58,956 bases of DNA from Chitinophaga sp. GbtcB8 (GCF_019091455.1 NZ_JAGXJN010000014.1:88241-147196), one strand, 5' to 3'; positions 44,701 through 52,143 are shown, numbered from the stretch's first letter. The notes: generated by a model from the sequence alone, not told the origin. Made by a program: numbers and translations.

Positions 44701-45702
44701 TCACATAGGTCCCAGCTGTGACGCGGCTTGCAGCGTTTCGTTCAATTCTTGTACCAGCTTTTGAACAATGGCCTGTGTGGGCACAATATCTTCCACCATC
44801 TCTACGCTTTGACCTGCGCTCCAAAGCTGCTGGTAAGTGCCGGGGCGTACGGCCTGTTCCAGCTTTTTCATACCGCGCAGCTGTACCAGCATTTTAAAAT
44901 ATTTGCGGGTACGCGGGTTATGGCTCAGCATTTTTTCCATCCAGTTCTGCTTATAGCCTATTTTTTTTGCAGCAGGAGTATTAATGATATTGCAGGGCGT
45001 ACCGGACAGGCGCTCTGTAAGCACAATATCCTCCATGCCATATTCCAGGATGGCCTGTTTATACTCATCACTTACGCTGGCTTCCGCACTGGCAATAAAA
45101 CGGGTGCCAATGGATACGGCCTGCGCGCCCAATATCATTGCACTGGCTATTTGCTGGCCGGTAGCAATACCGCCGGCCGCTACCAGGTATTTATCCGGGA
45201 AGGCTTTTTGCAGGGCAGGCACCAGCACATGCATAGGGTAGGGGCCTGCATGCCCGCCTGCGCCTGCACATACGGCAATAAAACCATCGCAGCCTTCTTT
45301 AGCGGCCTTTTCTGCGTGTTGCAGGTTGGTTACATCGCACAACACTTTGCCGCCGTAGCTGTGGGCGGCATCAATTACCTGGCGCGGATTGCCCAGGGAG
45401 GTGATGTATAAGGGCACTTTTGCTGCTGCGCAAACCTGTAAATGTTTTACGTATAGCGGGTTTGTTTTTTGAACGATCAGGTTTACGCCATAGGTGCCGG
45501 CAGGGTTATGGGTAGTAAGATGTTCGTTTAAACGGTCCAGCAGGGCTTTCAGCTCCCCTTCCTTACGGAAGTTGAGGGATGGAAAGGTACCGGCAATGCC
45601 ATGATCCATGGCGGCTTTAACCATGGCTTCATTACTTACCAGGAACATGGGCGCCTGGATAATAGGGTAGCGGACGTGGAATGCCTGGGTGAAGTTGAGC
45701 AT
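44701..45702 (-). CDS. Nitronate monooxygenase (NMO) family protein
   Basis: A 333-residue FMN-dependent TIM-barrel enzyme of the 2-nitropropane dioxygenase/NMO family, also shared with enoyl-ACP reductase II. Family marks are the N-terminal RYPIIQAPMFLVSNEAMVKA, VNLIVQKTN, GFIAVCAGAGGHAG, the FMN phosphate site AAGGIATGQQIASAMILGAQ and SIGTRFIASAEA. It oxidises toxic alkyl nitronates such as propionate-3-nitronate. It lies 11 bases behind the riboflavin synthase gene and is probably its co-transcribed partner; that a flavin-synthesis and a flavin-using gene adjoin is suggestive. Confidence 0.85.
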   Translation of the reverse strand: MLNFTQAFHVRYPIIQAPMFLVSNEAMVKAAMDHGIAGTFPSLNFRKEGELKALLDRLNEHLTTHNPAGTYGVNLIVQKTNPLYVKHLQVCAAAKVPLYITSLGNPRQVIDAAHSYGGKVLCDVTNLQHAEKAAKEGCDGFIAVCAGAGGHAGPYPMHVLVPALQKAFPDKYLVAAGGIATGQQIASAMILGAQAVSIGTRFIASAEASVSDEYKQAILEYGMEDIVLTERLSGTPCNIINTPAAKKIGYKQNWMEKMLSHNPRTRKYFKMLVQLRGMKKLEQAVRPGTYQQLWSAGQSVEMVEDIVPTQAIVQKLVQELNETLQAASQLGPM

Positions 45703-45713
45703 GCAATTCGTAA

Positions 45714-46310
45714 TTAATTCTTCGCGGTTACTGCCAGCTGCCTTGCCACATATTTTCCCAGGATATCAAATTCCAGGTTAACGGTATGGCCGGGTGTTAT
45801 GGCAGATATATTGGTGTGCTGATAGGTGTAGGGGATCACGGCCACGGAAAACTCCCGGTCCGTTACGTTAAAGATGGTAAGGCTGATGCCGTTCAGGCAA
45901 ATAGAGCCTTTTTCCACCAGCAGGGCGGCAAAATCGGCCGGGTACCGGAAACGGTATTCCCAGCTGCCATTTTGTGAGGTTTTGGACAGGCATTCGCCCA
46001 CGCCGTCTACATGGCCCTGTACCAGGTGCCCGTCTATACGGCCGTTGAACACCATGGCCCTTTCCAGGTTCACCCGGTCCCCGGGGCTTAGCTGGCCCAG
46101 GTTGGATTTTTGCAGGGTTTCAGCCACAGCTACTATTTCGTAGCTATTATCCTGCAGGCCGGTTACTGTCAGGCATACGCCGTTATGGGCAATGCTCTGG
46201 TCTACCTTCAGCTCCGGCGCCAGGTTGGATTGTATGCTGATAACCAGGTTGCTGCCTTCCTTTTTGGTGGATACTACTTCTCCTAATGATTCTATGATAC
46301 CGGTGAACAT
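45714..46310 (-). CDS. ribE: Riboflavin synthase alpha subunit
   Basis: A 198-residue enzyme that dismutates two 6,7-dimethyl-8-ribityllumazine molecules to riboflavin. The duplicated beta-barrel is visible: MFTGIIESLGEV and HNGVCLTVTG in the first half, INLERAMVFNGRIDGHLVQGHVDGVG at the junction (parts: AMVFNGRIDGH, LVQGHVDGVG), and GSICLNGISLTIFNV with YTYQHTNIS in the second. Length is close to the standard 200-215 residues. No FMN riboswitch is recognised upstream. Confidence 0.93.
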   Translation of the reverse strand: MFTGIIESLGEVVSTKKEGSNLVISIQSNLAPELKVDQSIAHNGVCLTVTGLQDNSYEIVAVAETLQKSNLGQLSPGDRVNLERAMVFNGRIDGHLVQGHVDGVGECLSKTSQNGSWEYRFRYPADFAALLVEKGSICLNGISLTIFNVTDREFSVAVIPYTYQHTNISAITPGHTVNLEFDILGKYVARQLAVTAKN

Positions 46311-46671
46311 AACGTTTACTTTAGTATTTAAAAGTAAGCAACTTGGAGGAAAAAGGAGGGAAGAAGTAAGAAGTATGATATTGAAAGATGCTCCCAGCCT
46401 GATTATGGACCTGGTTAGATTGACCAGATCAGGGCTCTGACATGGACTTCACCAGGGATGGACTAGGGAAAAACATGGGATCTAGTAGGGAAAGACATGG
46501 GAAAGACATGAGAAAGACATGGGAAAAAGGATGAAGGAAGGGGAAAATATGAGGCAGGATGTAGGGTTTTATGTAGGGGGGAGGAGTTGCGCACGGGTTG
46601 CACACGGGTTACGGGGCTGTTTTAGGAGGGGAGGGTACCAGTTACACCCGAATAGGAACCTGATTGCATTT
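46311..46671. other. Purine-rich spacer between ribE and rpsU
   Basis: About 360 bases with strongly purine-biased plus strand and an 11-base tandem repeat. No protein gene is credible: a frame at 46519-46710 is lysine/glycine-rich low complexity and runs through the rpsU promoter. The right end carries the rpsU promoter. Confidence 0.6.
46468..46530. repeat. 11-base tandem repeat GGGAAAGACAT
   Basis: Three contiguous units at 46488-46498, 46499-46509 and 46510-46520 (the third GAGAAAGACAT), a decayed fourth, and a related GGGAAAAACAT at 46468. Purine-rich like the 34769 array. Confidence 0.75.
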
Positions 46672-46700
46672 GGTATTTTTAAAACATTGATTTATCTTTG
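46669..46700 (+). promoter_or_regulatory. Promoter of rpsU
   Basis: TTTG (46669-46672), 20-base spacer, TATCTTTG (46693-46700). The transcript would start near 46705 with a leader of under 30 bases. Confidence 0.8.
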
Positions 46701-46717
46701 CTCTCCCTAAAATTATT

Positions 46718-46724
46718 AAAGGAG
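46718..46724 (+). promoter_or_regulatory. Strong Shine-Dalgarno sequence of rpsU
   Basis: AAAGGAG, complementary to seven bases of the 16S 3' end, with an eight-base spacer to the ATG. Other starts in the window lack such a sequence, so it stands out. Confidence 0.85.
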
Positions 46725-46732
46725 TTTTTACT

Positions 46733-46930
46733 ATGTTAATCATCGATTCTAAAGATTGCGAAAACATTGACAAGGCGCTGAAGAAGTATAAAAAGAAGTT
46801 TGAGAAGGCGCGCATTCTGCTGCAGCTGCGCACCCGTCAGTCTTTCACCAAGCCTTCTGTAAAGCGTCGTAACCAGGTGCTGAAAGCTGTTTACAAACAG
46901 CAGTTAGCCAGCGGTAAATTTGAAGATTAA
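46733..46930 (+). CDS. rpsU: Ribosomal protein bS21
   Basis: A 65-residue small-subunit protein, Lys/Arg-rich, beginning MLIIDSKDCENIDKALKKYK and containing LRTRQSFTKPSVKRRNQVLK. In Bacteroidota bS21, with bS6 and bS18, holds the anti-Shine-Dalgarno tail of 16S rRNA hidden; its own message keeping a strong Shine-Dalgarno sequence is compatible with autoregulation. It has its own promoter and a terminator 27 bases behind. Confidence 0.95.
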   Translation: MLIIDSKDCENIDKALKKYKKKFEKARILLQLRTRQSFTKPSVKRRNQVLKAVYKQQLASGKFED

Positions 46931-46957
46931 TCGGATAAAAGTATCCGTTCAAAATAC

Positions 46958-47004
46958 TTGATGATTGTAAGGTTTTGTATAACTTTACAATCATCAAATT
47001 TTTT
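46958..47004 (+). terminator. Intrinsic terminator of rpsU
   Basis: Thirteen-base perfect arms TTGATGATTGTAA / TTACAATCATCAA with a 14-base loop, followed by ATTTTTT. Confidence 0.92.
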
Positions 47005-47008
47005 GTAT

Positions 47009-47956
47009 TTGAGCAAGCAGCCACTTCACCCTGCCGTAGCCAAGTTCCTATCTTACATACAGCTGGAGAAACGTTATTCCGATCATACCGCTGTTGCCTA
47101 CGAGCTGGATCTCCGTCAATTCTTTGATTATTTGCAGACCCAATATGATGGCGTACCTGAACTTACGGCCATTGGGCATTTACATATCCGTTCCTGGCTG
47201 GCCAGCCTGATGGCAGAAAAACAGCAGGCCCGCACGGTTAACCGCAAAATTTCCGCACTTAAATCTTTTTTTAAATATACCGTTCGCCAGGGTTGGGTAA
47301 AACAAACCCCCATGGTAAAAGTTGCTGCGCCTAAAATAAGCCGGCGCCTGCCCGGGTTTATTGATGAAAAGGGCATGCAGGCCATGGAGGACAATAAAAG
47401 CCTGCGCCGTGGCCAGGAAGACACGCCTATTTTCACCGATGACCTGGAAGGGGATACCCACCGCCTTATTTTTGAGCTGCTGTATAATACCGGCATCCGT
47501 TTGTCGGAGCTGATCAACCTGCAGGAGCGCAATGTGGATACCGGCAACCTGACCATTAAGGTGCTGGGAAAGGGCAATAAGGAAAGGATCATTCCGGTGA
47601 GCCGGGAGCTGCTGCAGCAGGTGCAGGCCTACAATGCCCGCAAGCGCCGGGAGCTGGAGCAGCCGGAAGGGGCGGTACTGCTGGTGCATCCTAAAAGCGG
47701 CCGTAAGTTATATCCCAAGTACGTATATAATATGGTGCGGGGTTATCTCACTGAGCACCAGATCACCACTATTACACGCAAAAGCCCGCATGTGCTGCGG
47801 CATACCTTTGCTACCCACCTTACCAATGCCGGGGCAGATATTAATGCTATTAAAGAGCTGCTGGGGCACTCCAGCCTGGCTGCTACCCAGGTGTATACGC
47901 ATAATACCATTGAGAAGCTGAAGAATGTATTTAAACAGGCGCACCCGAAAGCGTGA
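47009..47956 (+). CDS. Tyrosine recombinase XerC/XerD-like (TTG start)
   Basis: A 315-residue site-specific recombinase. An N-terminal SAM-like domain (residues 5-95) and the catalytic domain carry the complete catalytic set: R164 (TGIRLSEL), K188, H261 and R264 (HVLRHTFATHL), H287 (LGHSSLAATQVYTH) and the nucleophile Y296. Size and sequence fit the housekeeping Xer proteins that resolve chromosome dimers, not an element integrase. The start TTG at 47009 is preferred, since the frame further upstream runs through the rpsU terminator. Confidence 0.9.
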   Translation: MSKQPLHPAVAKFLSYIQLEKRYSDHTAVAYELDLRQFFDYLQTQYDGVPELTAIGHLHIRSWLASLMAEKQQARTVNRKISALKSFFKYTVRQGWVKQTPMVKVAAPKISRRLPGFIDEKGMQAMEDNKSLRRGQEDTPIFTDDLEGDTHRLIFELLYNTGIRLSELINLQERNVDTGNLTIKVLGKGNKERIIPVSRELLQQVQAYNARKRRELEQPEGAVLLVHPKSGRKLYPKYVYNMVRGYLTEHQITTITRKSPHVLRHTFATHLTNAGADINAIKELLGHSSLAATQVYTHNTIEKLKNVFKQAHPKA

Positions 47957-48190
47957 TTTGAGCTGAAAGGATAAAGCAGAAAGCATAAAGCTTTGGCGCG
48001 GAGGTTAAAATAGGTGTGGTTAGGGGGTAAAGCCCTGGTTTTCTGTTTTTAAGGATTTTGTACCATGGCCGGGCTTTTGCCTGGTATTCAGCTTTTCTTT
48101 TGGCCTCCTTTGCGCTTTCAATTTTCAGTTTTGAGGTACCTTCAGGCTTTCTGCTTTATGCTTTGTGCTTTCTGCTCTAAAGCGCCCCCA
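47957..48190. repeat. Word-like inverted repeat behind xerC
   Basis: Left arm GAAAGGATAAAGCAGAAAGCATAAAGC (split: GAAAGGATAAAGC, AGAAAGCATAAAGC) near 47965-47992; right arm GGCTTTCTGCTTTATGCTTTG near 48145-48170. Between them is a stretch with GGCCGGGC and TTTTCTTTT. The same words occur in front of mdh. Confidence 0.5.
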
Positions 48191-48380
48191 GCACTAACTC
48201 CAAGCCACCATTTTTTTCGCCGGTATTAACAAATTATTATGCTTTAAAAATGCAAAAGCAGATAAAAAGCATTACATTAGTAATAGAGTTCTTTCCCAAC
48301 ACATTTAAACAAAAAAAGCCTATGAAGTGAATGTTTACCAATTCTAACCGAGATTGTTAAATATTAAAAAATTAAGTGTC

Positions 48381-48680
48381 ATGAACGTTCAAATTCAAAC
48401 TGTGCATTTCGATGCGGATTCTAAACTGATTGATCATGTTAACAAAAAAGTTCAAAAGCTCTCTAATTTTTATGACCGGATTGTTAGTGTAGATGTTTTC
48501 CTGAAACTAGACAATGTAGCACACCAGATCAAAGACAAAATAGCTGAGATTAAGATCCGAATACCCCGCCAAGATCTTTTCGTCAAGTACGAGACAAAAT
48601 CCTTTGAAGAATCCTTCGATCTCGCCTTCAATGCCGCTGTAACCCAGATCAAACGCCAAAAAGAGAAGAAATTTCAGTAA
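48381..48680 (+). CDS. hpf: Ribosome hibernation-promoting factor (short type)
   Basis: A 99-residue HPF/RaiA protein with the beta-alpha-beta-beta-beta-alpha fold, which binds the 30S A/P sites when growth slows. It begins MNVQIQTVHFDADSKLIDHVNKK; the region FEESFDLAFNAAVTQIKRQKEK is the C-terminal helix. The ATG at 48381 is preferred over an in-frame TTG at 48354. The extended C-terminal dimerisation domain of long HPF is absent. It is followed by a hairpin overlapping the tRNA operon promoter. Confidence 0.9.
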   Translation: MNVQIQTVHFDADSKLIDHVNKKVQKLSNFYDRIVSVDVFLKLDNVAHQIKDKIAEIKIRIPRQDLFVKYETKSFEESFDLAFNAAVTQIKRQKEKKFQ

Positions 48681-48694
48681 ATCCTGAAAAATAT

Positions 48695-48725
48695 TTTGAA
48701 GTTAATAACCTCTTTACTACCTTTG
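48695..48725 (+). promoter_or_regulatory. Promoter 1 of the tRNA-tuf-secE-nusG operon
   Basis: TTTG (48695-48698), exactly 19 bases, TACCTTTG (48718-48725), a perfect consensus. It lies inside the hairpin TTTACTACCTT / AAGGTAGTAAA (48713-48763). Confidence 0.8.
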
Positions 48726-48763
48726 CCATCCCGATTCAAAAAGGGATTGGTGAAGGTAGTAAA
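48713..48763 (+). terminator. Hairpin behind hpf, overlapping promoter 1
   Basis: Eleven-base perfect arms TTTACTACCTT and AAGGTAGTAAA with an inner TCCC/GGGA stem. The T-run after it is weak (GTTCTTT), so it may end hpf transcripts inefficiently. Confidence 0.6.
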
Positions 48764-48839
48764 GTTCTTTACTGTAGGGCATTTTAGCCAAAACACATCA
48801 GGTAGAATTATTGGCGGTTCCGGGTGCTGAAAAAACAAT

Positions 48840-48869
48840 TTTGAGAATTCAACAAAGCTGTTATTTTTG
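48840..48869 (+). promoter_or_regulatory. Promoter 2 of the tRNA-tuf operon
   Basis: TTTG (48840-48843), 18-base spacer, TATTTTTG (48862-48869). Start of transcription would fall about 35 bases before the first tRNA. Confidence 0.75.
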
Positions 48870-48909
48870 CGCTTCCTTTACGGACAACCTAAGCATAAAT
48901 ACTTGGTAT

Positions 48910-48983
48910 GCCAGCATAGCTCAGTTGGCCAGAGCTACTGATTTGTAATCAGTGGGTCGGGGGTTCGAATCCCTCTGCTGGCT
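48910..48983 (+). tRNA. tRNA-Thr (anticodon TGT)
   Basis: Acceptor GCCAGCA pairs with TGCTGGC. D arm AGCTCAGTTGGCCAGAGCT, anticodon arm CTGAT-TTTGTAA-ATCAG with TGT, T arm GGGTTCGAATCCC. 74 bases, CCA not encoded. First gene of the operon. Confidence 0.96.
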
Positions 48984-49031
48984 CCTGATAATCTTCCCGC
49001 AGCCGGCGGGATGGATTGGGAGAGAATAATT

Positions 49032-49114
49032 GGGCAGGTTCCAGAGTGGCCAAATGGGGCGGACTGTAAATCCGCTGTCTTTCGACTTCATAGGTTCGAA
49101 TCCTATCCTGCCCA
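49032..49114 (+). tRNA. tRNA-Tyr (anticodon GTA)
   Basis: Acceptor GGGCAGG / CCTGCCC, discriminator A, a long variable arm, and anticodon loop CTGTAAA with GTA. 83 bases, as expected for a class II tRNA; CCA is not encoded. Confidence 0.96.
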
Positions 49115-49209
49115 CCGACAAAGGTGAGTTCCGCTTTTGCTTCCCGCAGAGGCGGAACTTAGTTGTTGAAAGGCATTAGTTTTGGAAATAGTTTTTTGAA
49201 AATATTTAT

Positions 49210-49282
49210 GCGGGAGTAGCTCAGTTGGTAGAGCGACAGCCTTCCAAGCTGTAGGTCGCGGGTTCGAACCTCGTCTCCCGCT
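49210..49282 (+). tRNA. tRNA-Gly (anticodon TCC)
   Basis: Acceptor GCGGGAG / CTCCCGC, anticodon loop CTTCCAA with TCC, T arm GGGTTCGAACCTC. 73 bases. Confidence 0.96.
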
Positions 49283-49366
49283 CCCAGGATCTTTTTCAAT
49301 TACGAATGACGGATTGCCTGAGCGGTTCTTTGATTCACTAATTGAAAATTTGAAATTAATTTTTTC

Positions 49367-49438
<72 letters not shown>

Positions 49439-49462
49439 CAAGAGTCTTTGATAGCAAATTAG

Positions 49463-49527
49463 CTGGGGTTACCGCTGGTTGGACGAGCGATGAAACAGGA
49501 TCGCAGGTTCAGTCTTCTCTAATCCAG
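49463..49527 (+). pseudogene. Degenerate tRNA-like sequence A
   Basis: Outer arms CTGGGGTTA and TAATCCAG form an acceptor-like stem with one G-T. Inside are a D-arm-like GCTGGTTGGACGAGC, and an anticodon-like stem GCGAT-GAAACAGG-ATCGC with an 8-base loop. The T-arm (GTTCAGTCTTCTC) no longer pairs. About 65 bases; not a normal tRNA. Confidence 0.5.
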
Positions 49528-49542
49528 GCATCTTTGAAACAG

Positions 49543-49611
49543 GGTTAAATTTGCGATCTGCGCGCATCCGGTGAGAACCGGAAAATCGTAAGTTCAATTC
49601 TTCATCAACCA
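49543..49611 (+). pseudogene. Degenerate tRNA-like sequence B
   Basis: Ends GGTT and CAACC can pair; an anticodon-like stem TCCGG-TGAGAA-CCGGA is intact. The 3' half GTAAGTTCAATTCTTCATCAAC is close to the tRNA-Thr(GGT) T arm and acceptor strand. The D arm is lost. Confidence 0.5.
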
Positions 49612-49668
49612 CTCCAACATTGTTTCAGTAATTCCTTACGGCCTGCTGATCAAAGTTTTTATAACTAA

Positions 49669-49751
49669 GCGTTGTAGCTCAGTGGCAGAGCAAATTCCGG
49701 GTCACTCAACCACTCCGGAAAAAGACATGAGTTCAATTCTCATCAACTGCG
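49669..49751 (+). pseudogene. Degenerate tRNA-like sequence C with 14-base anticodon loop
   Basis: Shares GTTGTAGCTCAG with tRNA-Thr(GGT) at the 5' side and GAGTTCAATTCTCATCAAC at the 3' side, so the D arm (AGCTCAGTGGCAGAGC) and T arm (ATGAG-TTCAATT-CTCAT) are intact. The acceptor pairs with a bulge. The anticodon arm is TTCCGG-N14-CCGGAA, with loop GTCACTCAACCACT. CAACCACTCC is shared with the end of sequence B. Confidence 0.65.
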
Positions 49752-49819
49752 CAAGTTTGTAAAACAGTTTTTAACAACTATTAATACAATCTTTACAAAC
49801 CATCTAAAAAGAAAATAAA

Positions 49820-51007
49820 ATGGCAAAAGAAACCTTTAAGCGGGATAAACCCCACGTAAACATTGGTACCATCGGCCACGTGGACCACGGTAAAACTACC
49901 TTAACTGCTGCCATTACAACCATTTTGGCAAACAAGGGTCTGGCAGAGAAGAGAGGTTATGACGAGATCGATGCGGCTCCTGAAGAAAAAGAAAGAGGTA
50001 TTACCATCAATACAGCACACGTTGAGTATCAGACAGCTAACCGTCACTATGCTCACGTTGACTGTCCGGGCCACGCTGACTATGTGAAGAACATGATCAC
50101 AGGTGCTGCGCAGATGGACGGTGCTATACTGGTGGTTGCCGCTACAGATGGTCCGATGCCGCAAACAAGGGAGCACATCCTGCTGGCTAAGCAGGTAGGT
50201 GTACCTCGTATTGTTGTTTTCATGAACAAAGTTGACCTGGTAGATGATCCGGAATTGCTGGAACTGGTAGAGATCGAGATCCGCGAACTGCTGTCTAAAA
50301 ACGGCTTTGACGGTGATAACGCTCCTATCATTAAAGGTTCTGCAACCGGCGCTCTGGCTGGCGATGCTAAATGGGTAGGTGCAATCGACGAACTGATGGA
50401 CGCTGTGGATGCTTACATTCCGCTGCCTCCCCGTCCGGTTGATCAACCGTTCCTGATGTCTGTTGAAGACGTATTCTCTATCACTGGTCGTGGTACCGTT
50501 GCTACCGGTCGTATCGAGCGCGGCGTTATCAAAGTGGGCGAGAACGTTGAGATCGTAGGTCTCCAGGAAGAAAAAATGAACTCTACCTGTACTGGTGTGG
50601 AAATGTTCAAAAAATTACTGGACCAGGGCGAAGCTGGCGATAACGCTGGTCTGCTGCTGCGTGGTATTGAAAAGACCCAGATCCGTCGTGGTATGGTTAT
50701 TTGCAAACCCGGTTCCATCACTCCGCACACTGAATTCAAATGCGAAGTTTACGTACTGAGCAAAGATGAAGGTGGCCGTCACACTCCGTTCTTCAACAAA
50801 TACCGTCCTCAGTTCTACTTCCGTACTACTGACGTTACCGGTGAAGTTGAATTACCTGCTGGTGTTGAAATGGTTATGCCTGGTGATAACGTGTCTCTGA
50901 CCGTTAAACTGATCCAGCCCATCGCTATGGATAAAGGTCTGAAATTCGCTATCCGCGAAGGTGGCCGTACCGTAGGTGCTGGTCAGGTGACTGAAATCAT
51001 CAAATAA
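49820..51007 (+). CDS. tuf: Elongation factor Tu
   Basis: GTPase that brings aminoacyl-tRNA to the ribosome, 395 aa. G1 is GHVDHGKTTL at residues 19-28, the effector threonine lies in ERGITINTAHVEY, G3 is DCPGHADY and G4 NKVDLVDD. Domains II and III follow with FRTTDVTGEV. Codon use (CTG, GGT, CGT, AAA) is more biased than in neighbouring genes, as expected for a highly expressed protein. Order tRNA x4-tuf-tRNA-Trp-secE-nusG is as in the ancestral bacterial operon. Confidence 0.97.
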   Translation: MAKETFKRDKPHVNIGTIGHVDHGKTTLTAAITTILANKGLAEKRGYDEIDAAPEEKERGITINTAHVEYQTANRHYAHVDCPGHADYVKNMITGAAQMDGAILVVAATDGPMPQTREHILLAKQVGVPRIVVFMNKVDLVDDPELLELVEIEIRELLSKNGFDGDNAPIIKGSATGALAGDAKWVGAIDELMDAVDAYIPLPPRPVDQPFLMSVEDVFSITGRGTVATGRIERGVIKVGENVEIVGLQEEKMNSTCTGVEMFKKLLDQGEAGDNAGLLLRGIEKTQIRRGMVICKPGSITPHTEFKCEVYVLSKDEGGRHTPFFNKYRPQFYFRTTDVTGEVELPAGVEMVMPGDNVSLTVKLIQPIAMDKGLKFAIREGGRTVGAGQVTEIIK

Positions 51008-51025
51008 GCATCTAATTCTGATATA

Positions 51026-51111
51026 GCCGTAAGTTGCAAGTCGTTAGGGGTTAGTTTGTAATTACATAATAATAAATTAACTTACATTTCTAACAATTTG
51101 CAACTTACGGC
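51026..51111. repeat. Inverted repeat between tuf and tRNA-Trp
   Basis: Fourteen-base perfect arms GCCGTAAGTTGCAA (51026-51039) and TTGCAACTTACGGC (51098-51111), with an inner GTTAG/CTAAC pairing. It lies just before the tRNA and may be a processing stem or partial terminator. Confidence 0.75.
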
Positions 51112-51116
51112 TTCTT

Positions 51117-51187
51117 ACGGGCATAGTTCAATGGTAGAATAGCGGTCTCCAAAACCGTTGATACGGGTTCGAATCCTGTTGCCCGTG
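51117..51187 (+). tRNA. tRNA-Trp (anticodon CCA)
   Basis: Acceptor ACGGGCA / TGCCCGT with discriminator G. Anticodon loop CTCCAAA with CCA, T arm ACGGGTTCGAATCCTGT. 71 bases; sits between tuf and secE as in many bacteria. Confidence 0.95.
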
Positions 51188-51189
51188 CT

Positions 51190-51283
51190 AAAAAAGGAAG
51201 TGAAAGAGTGAATAGTAAGGGGTGAATGGTATGTTGTATCTAACAAAAAACCTTCACTTTTTACCGTTCACTTTTCACCATTA
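51190..51283. repeat. Imperfect inverted repeat between tRNA-Trp and secE
   Basis: GTGAAAGAGTGAATAGTAAG and its approximate complement (CTTCACTTTTTACCGTTCAC) form a long, imperfect stem around TATGTTGTATCTAACAAA. Same build as the AATTCGTAATT and AAGCATAAAGC elements elsewhere, but with a different word. Confidence 0.6.
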
Positions 51284-51312
51284 CAATAACCCATAACGGT
51301 TAACTTTATACC

Positions 51313-51504
51313 ATGAACAAGATCAGAACATATTTCCAGGAATCTTATCATGAATTAGTACATAAGGTGTCCTGGCCTACCTGGCAAGAGCTGCAATCCT
51401 CTACTATGATCGTGCTGGTAGCTACGGTTATCATCACTCTGATAGTATGGGGTATGGATGCACTTTCCAATGTAGTGCTAACTCAATACTATAAATTATT
51501 TTAA
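51313..51504 (+). CDS. secE: Protein translocase subunit SecE
   Basis: A 63-residue single-span subunit of SecYEG. The amphipathic ESYHELVHKVSWPTWQEL near residues 10-27 and the following helix STMIVLVATVIITLIVWGMD are the complete functional part; the extra two helices of E. coli SecE are absent. Two bases lie between its stop and nusG. Confidence 0.92.
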   Translation: MNKIRTYFQESYHELVHKVSWPTWQELQSSTMIVLVATVIITLIVWGMDALSNVVLTQYYKLF

Positions 51505-51506
51505 CG

Positions 51507-52082
51507 ATGGATGCATCCAATACCAATACCGCACCCACCCAGGAAACAAAGTGGTATGTACTACGTGTTGTTAGCGGCAAGGAAAAGAAAGTGAAAGAGT
51601 ACCTGGATATTGAGGTGCGCCGTTCCGACTGGGGCAACGTAATTACCCAGGTTTTTCTGCCGGTGGAGAAAGTGTACAAAGTACAGGCAGGGAAGAAAGT
51701 GATGCGCGAAAAGAATTTTTACCCCGGTTACGTGATGATCGAAGCCATAGATGGTAAAATGACCGATGAGGTGATCCAGTCTATACGTAATGTATCCGGT
51801 GTGATACACTTTTTAGGAAAAGAACATCCTATTGCGCTGCGTAAGGCAGAAGTGAATAAAATGCTGGGTAAAGTAGATGAAATGAGCGACCAGGGTCTTA
51901 CCATGAGCGAGCCTTTCATTGTTGGCGAAACCATTAAGATCATTGATGGTCCGTTCAACGACTTTAACGGTATGATCGAAGAAGTGATAGAAGACAAGAA
52001 GAAACTGAAAGTAACGGTGAAGATCTTTGGCCGTGCTACTCCTGTTGAGCTGAATTTCATGCAGGTAGAAAAGATTAGCTAA
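51507..52082 (+). CDS. nusG: Transcription antitermination protein NusG
   Basis: A 191-residue NusG: NGN domain (WYVLRVVSGKEKKVKEYL, FLPVEKVY, FYPGYVMIEA) and a C-terminal KOW domain (VGETIKIIDGPFNDFNGMIEEV and ATPVELNFMQVEKI). It couples RNA polymerase with Rho and ribosomes. In most bacteria rplK follows; here a terminator and an Rhs gene follow. Confidence 0.95.
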   Translation: MDASNTNTAPTQETKWYVLRVVSGKEKKVKEYLDIEVRRSDWGNVITQVFLPVEKVYKVQAGKKVMREKNFYPGYVMIEAIDGKMTDEVIQSIRNVSGVIHFLGKEHPIALRKAEVNKMLGKVDEMSDQGLTMSEPFIVGETIKIIDGPFNDFNGMIEEVIEDKKKLKVTVKIFGRATPVELNFMQVEKIS

Positions 52083-52107
52083 AAAAACGAGCTGGAATAT
52101 TATTTGC

Positions 52108-52141
52108 AACGCCACAATCAAGCAATTGGTTGTGGCGTTTT
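52108..52141 (+). terminator. Intrinsic terminator of the tuf-secE-nusG operon
   Basis: Arms AACGCCACAA and TTGTGGCGTT with a 12-base loop, followed by TTGC. T-run is short, but the hairpin is strong and close behind nusG. Confidence 0.75.
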
Positions 52142-52143
52142 GC

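Noticed and set aside
46311..46470. FMN riboswitch upstream of ribE
   Set aside because: No conserved RFN sequence is visible on the minus strand.
46519..46710. 63-codon frame before rpsU
   Set aside because: Low-complexity purine repeat and overlaps the rpsU promoter.
47009..47956. Tyrosine recombinase as mark of a mobile element
   Set aside because: Full-length Xer-type protein between rpsU and hpf, with no att-like repeats or cargo; fits housekeeping XerC/D.
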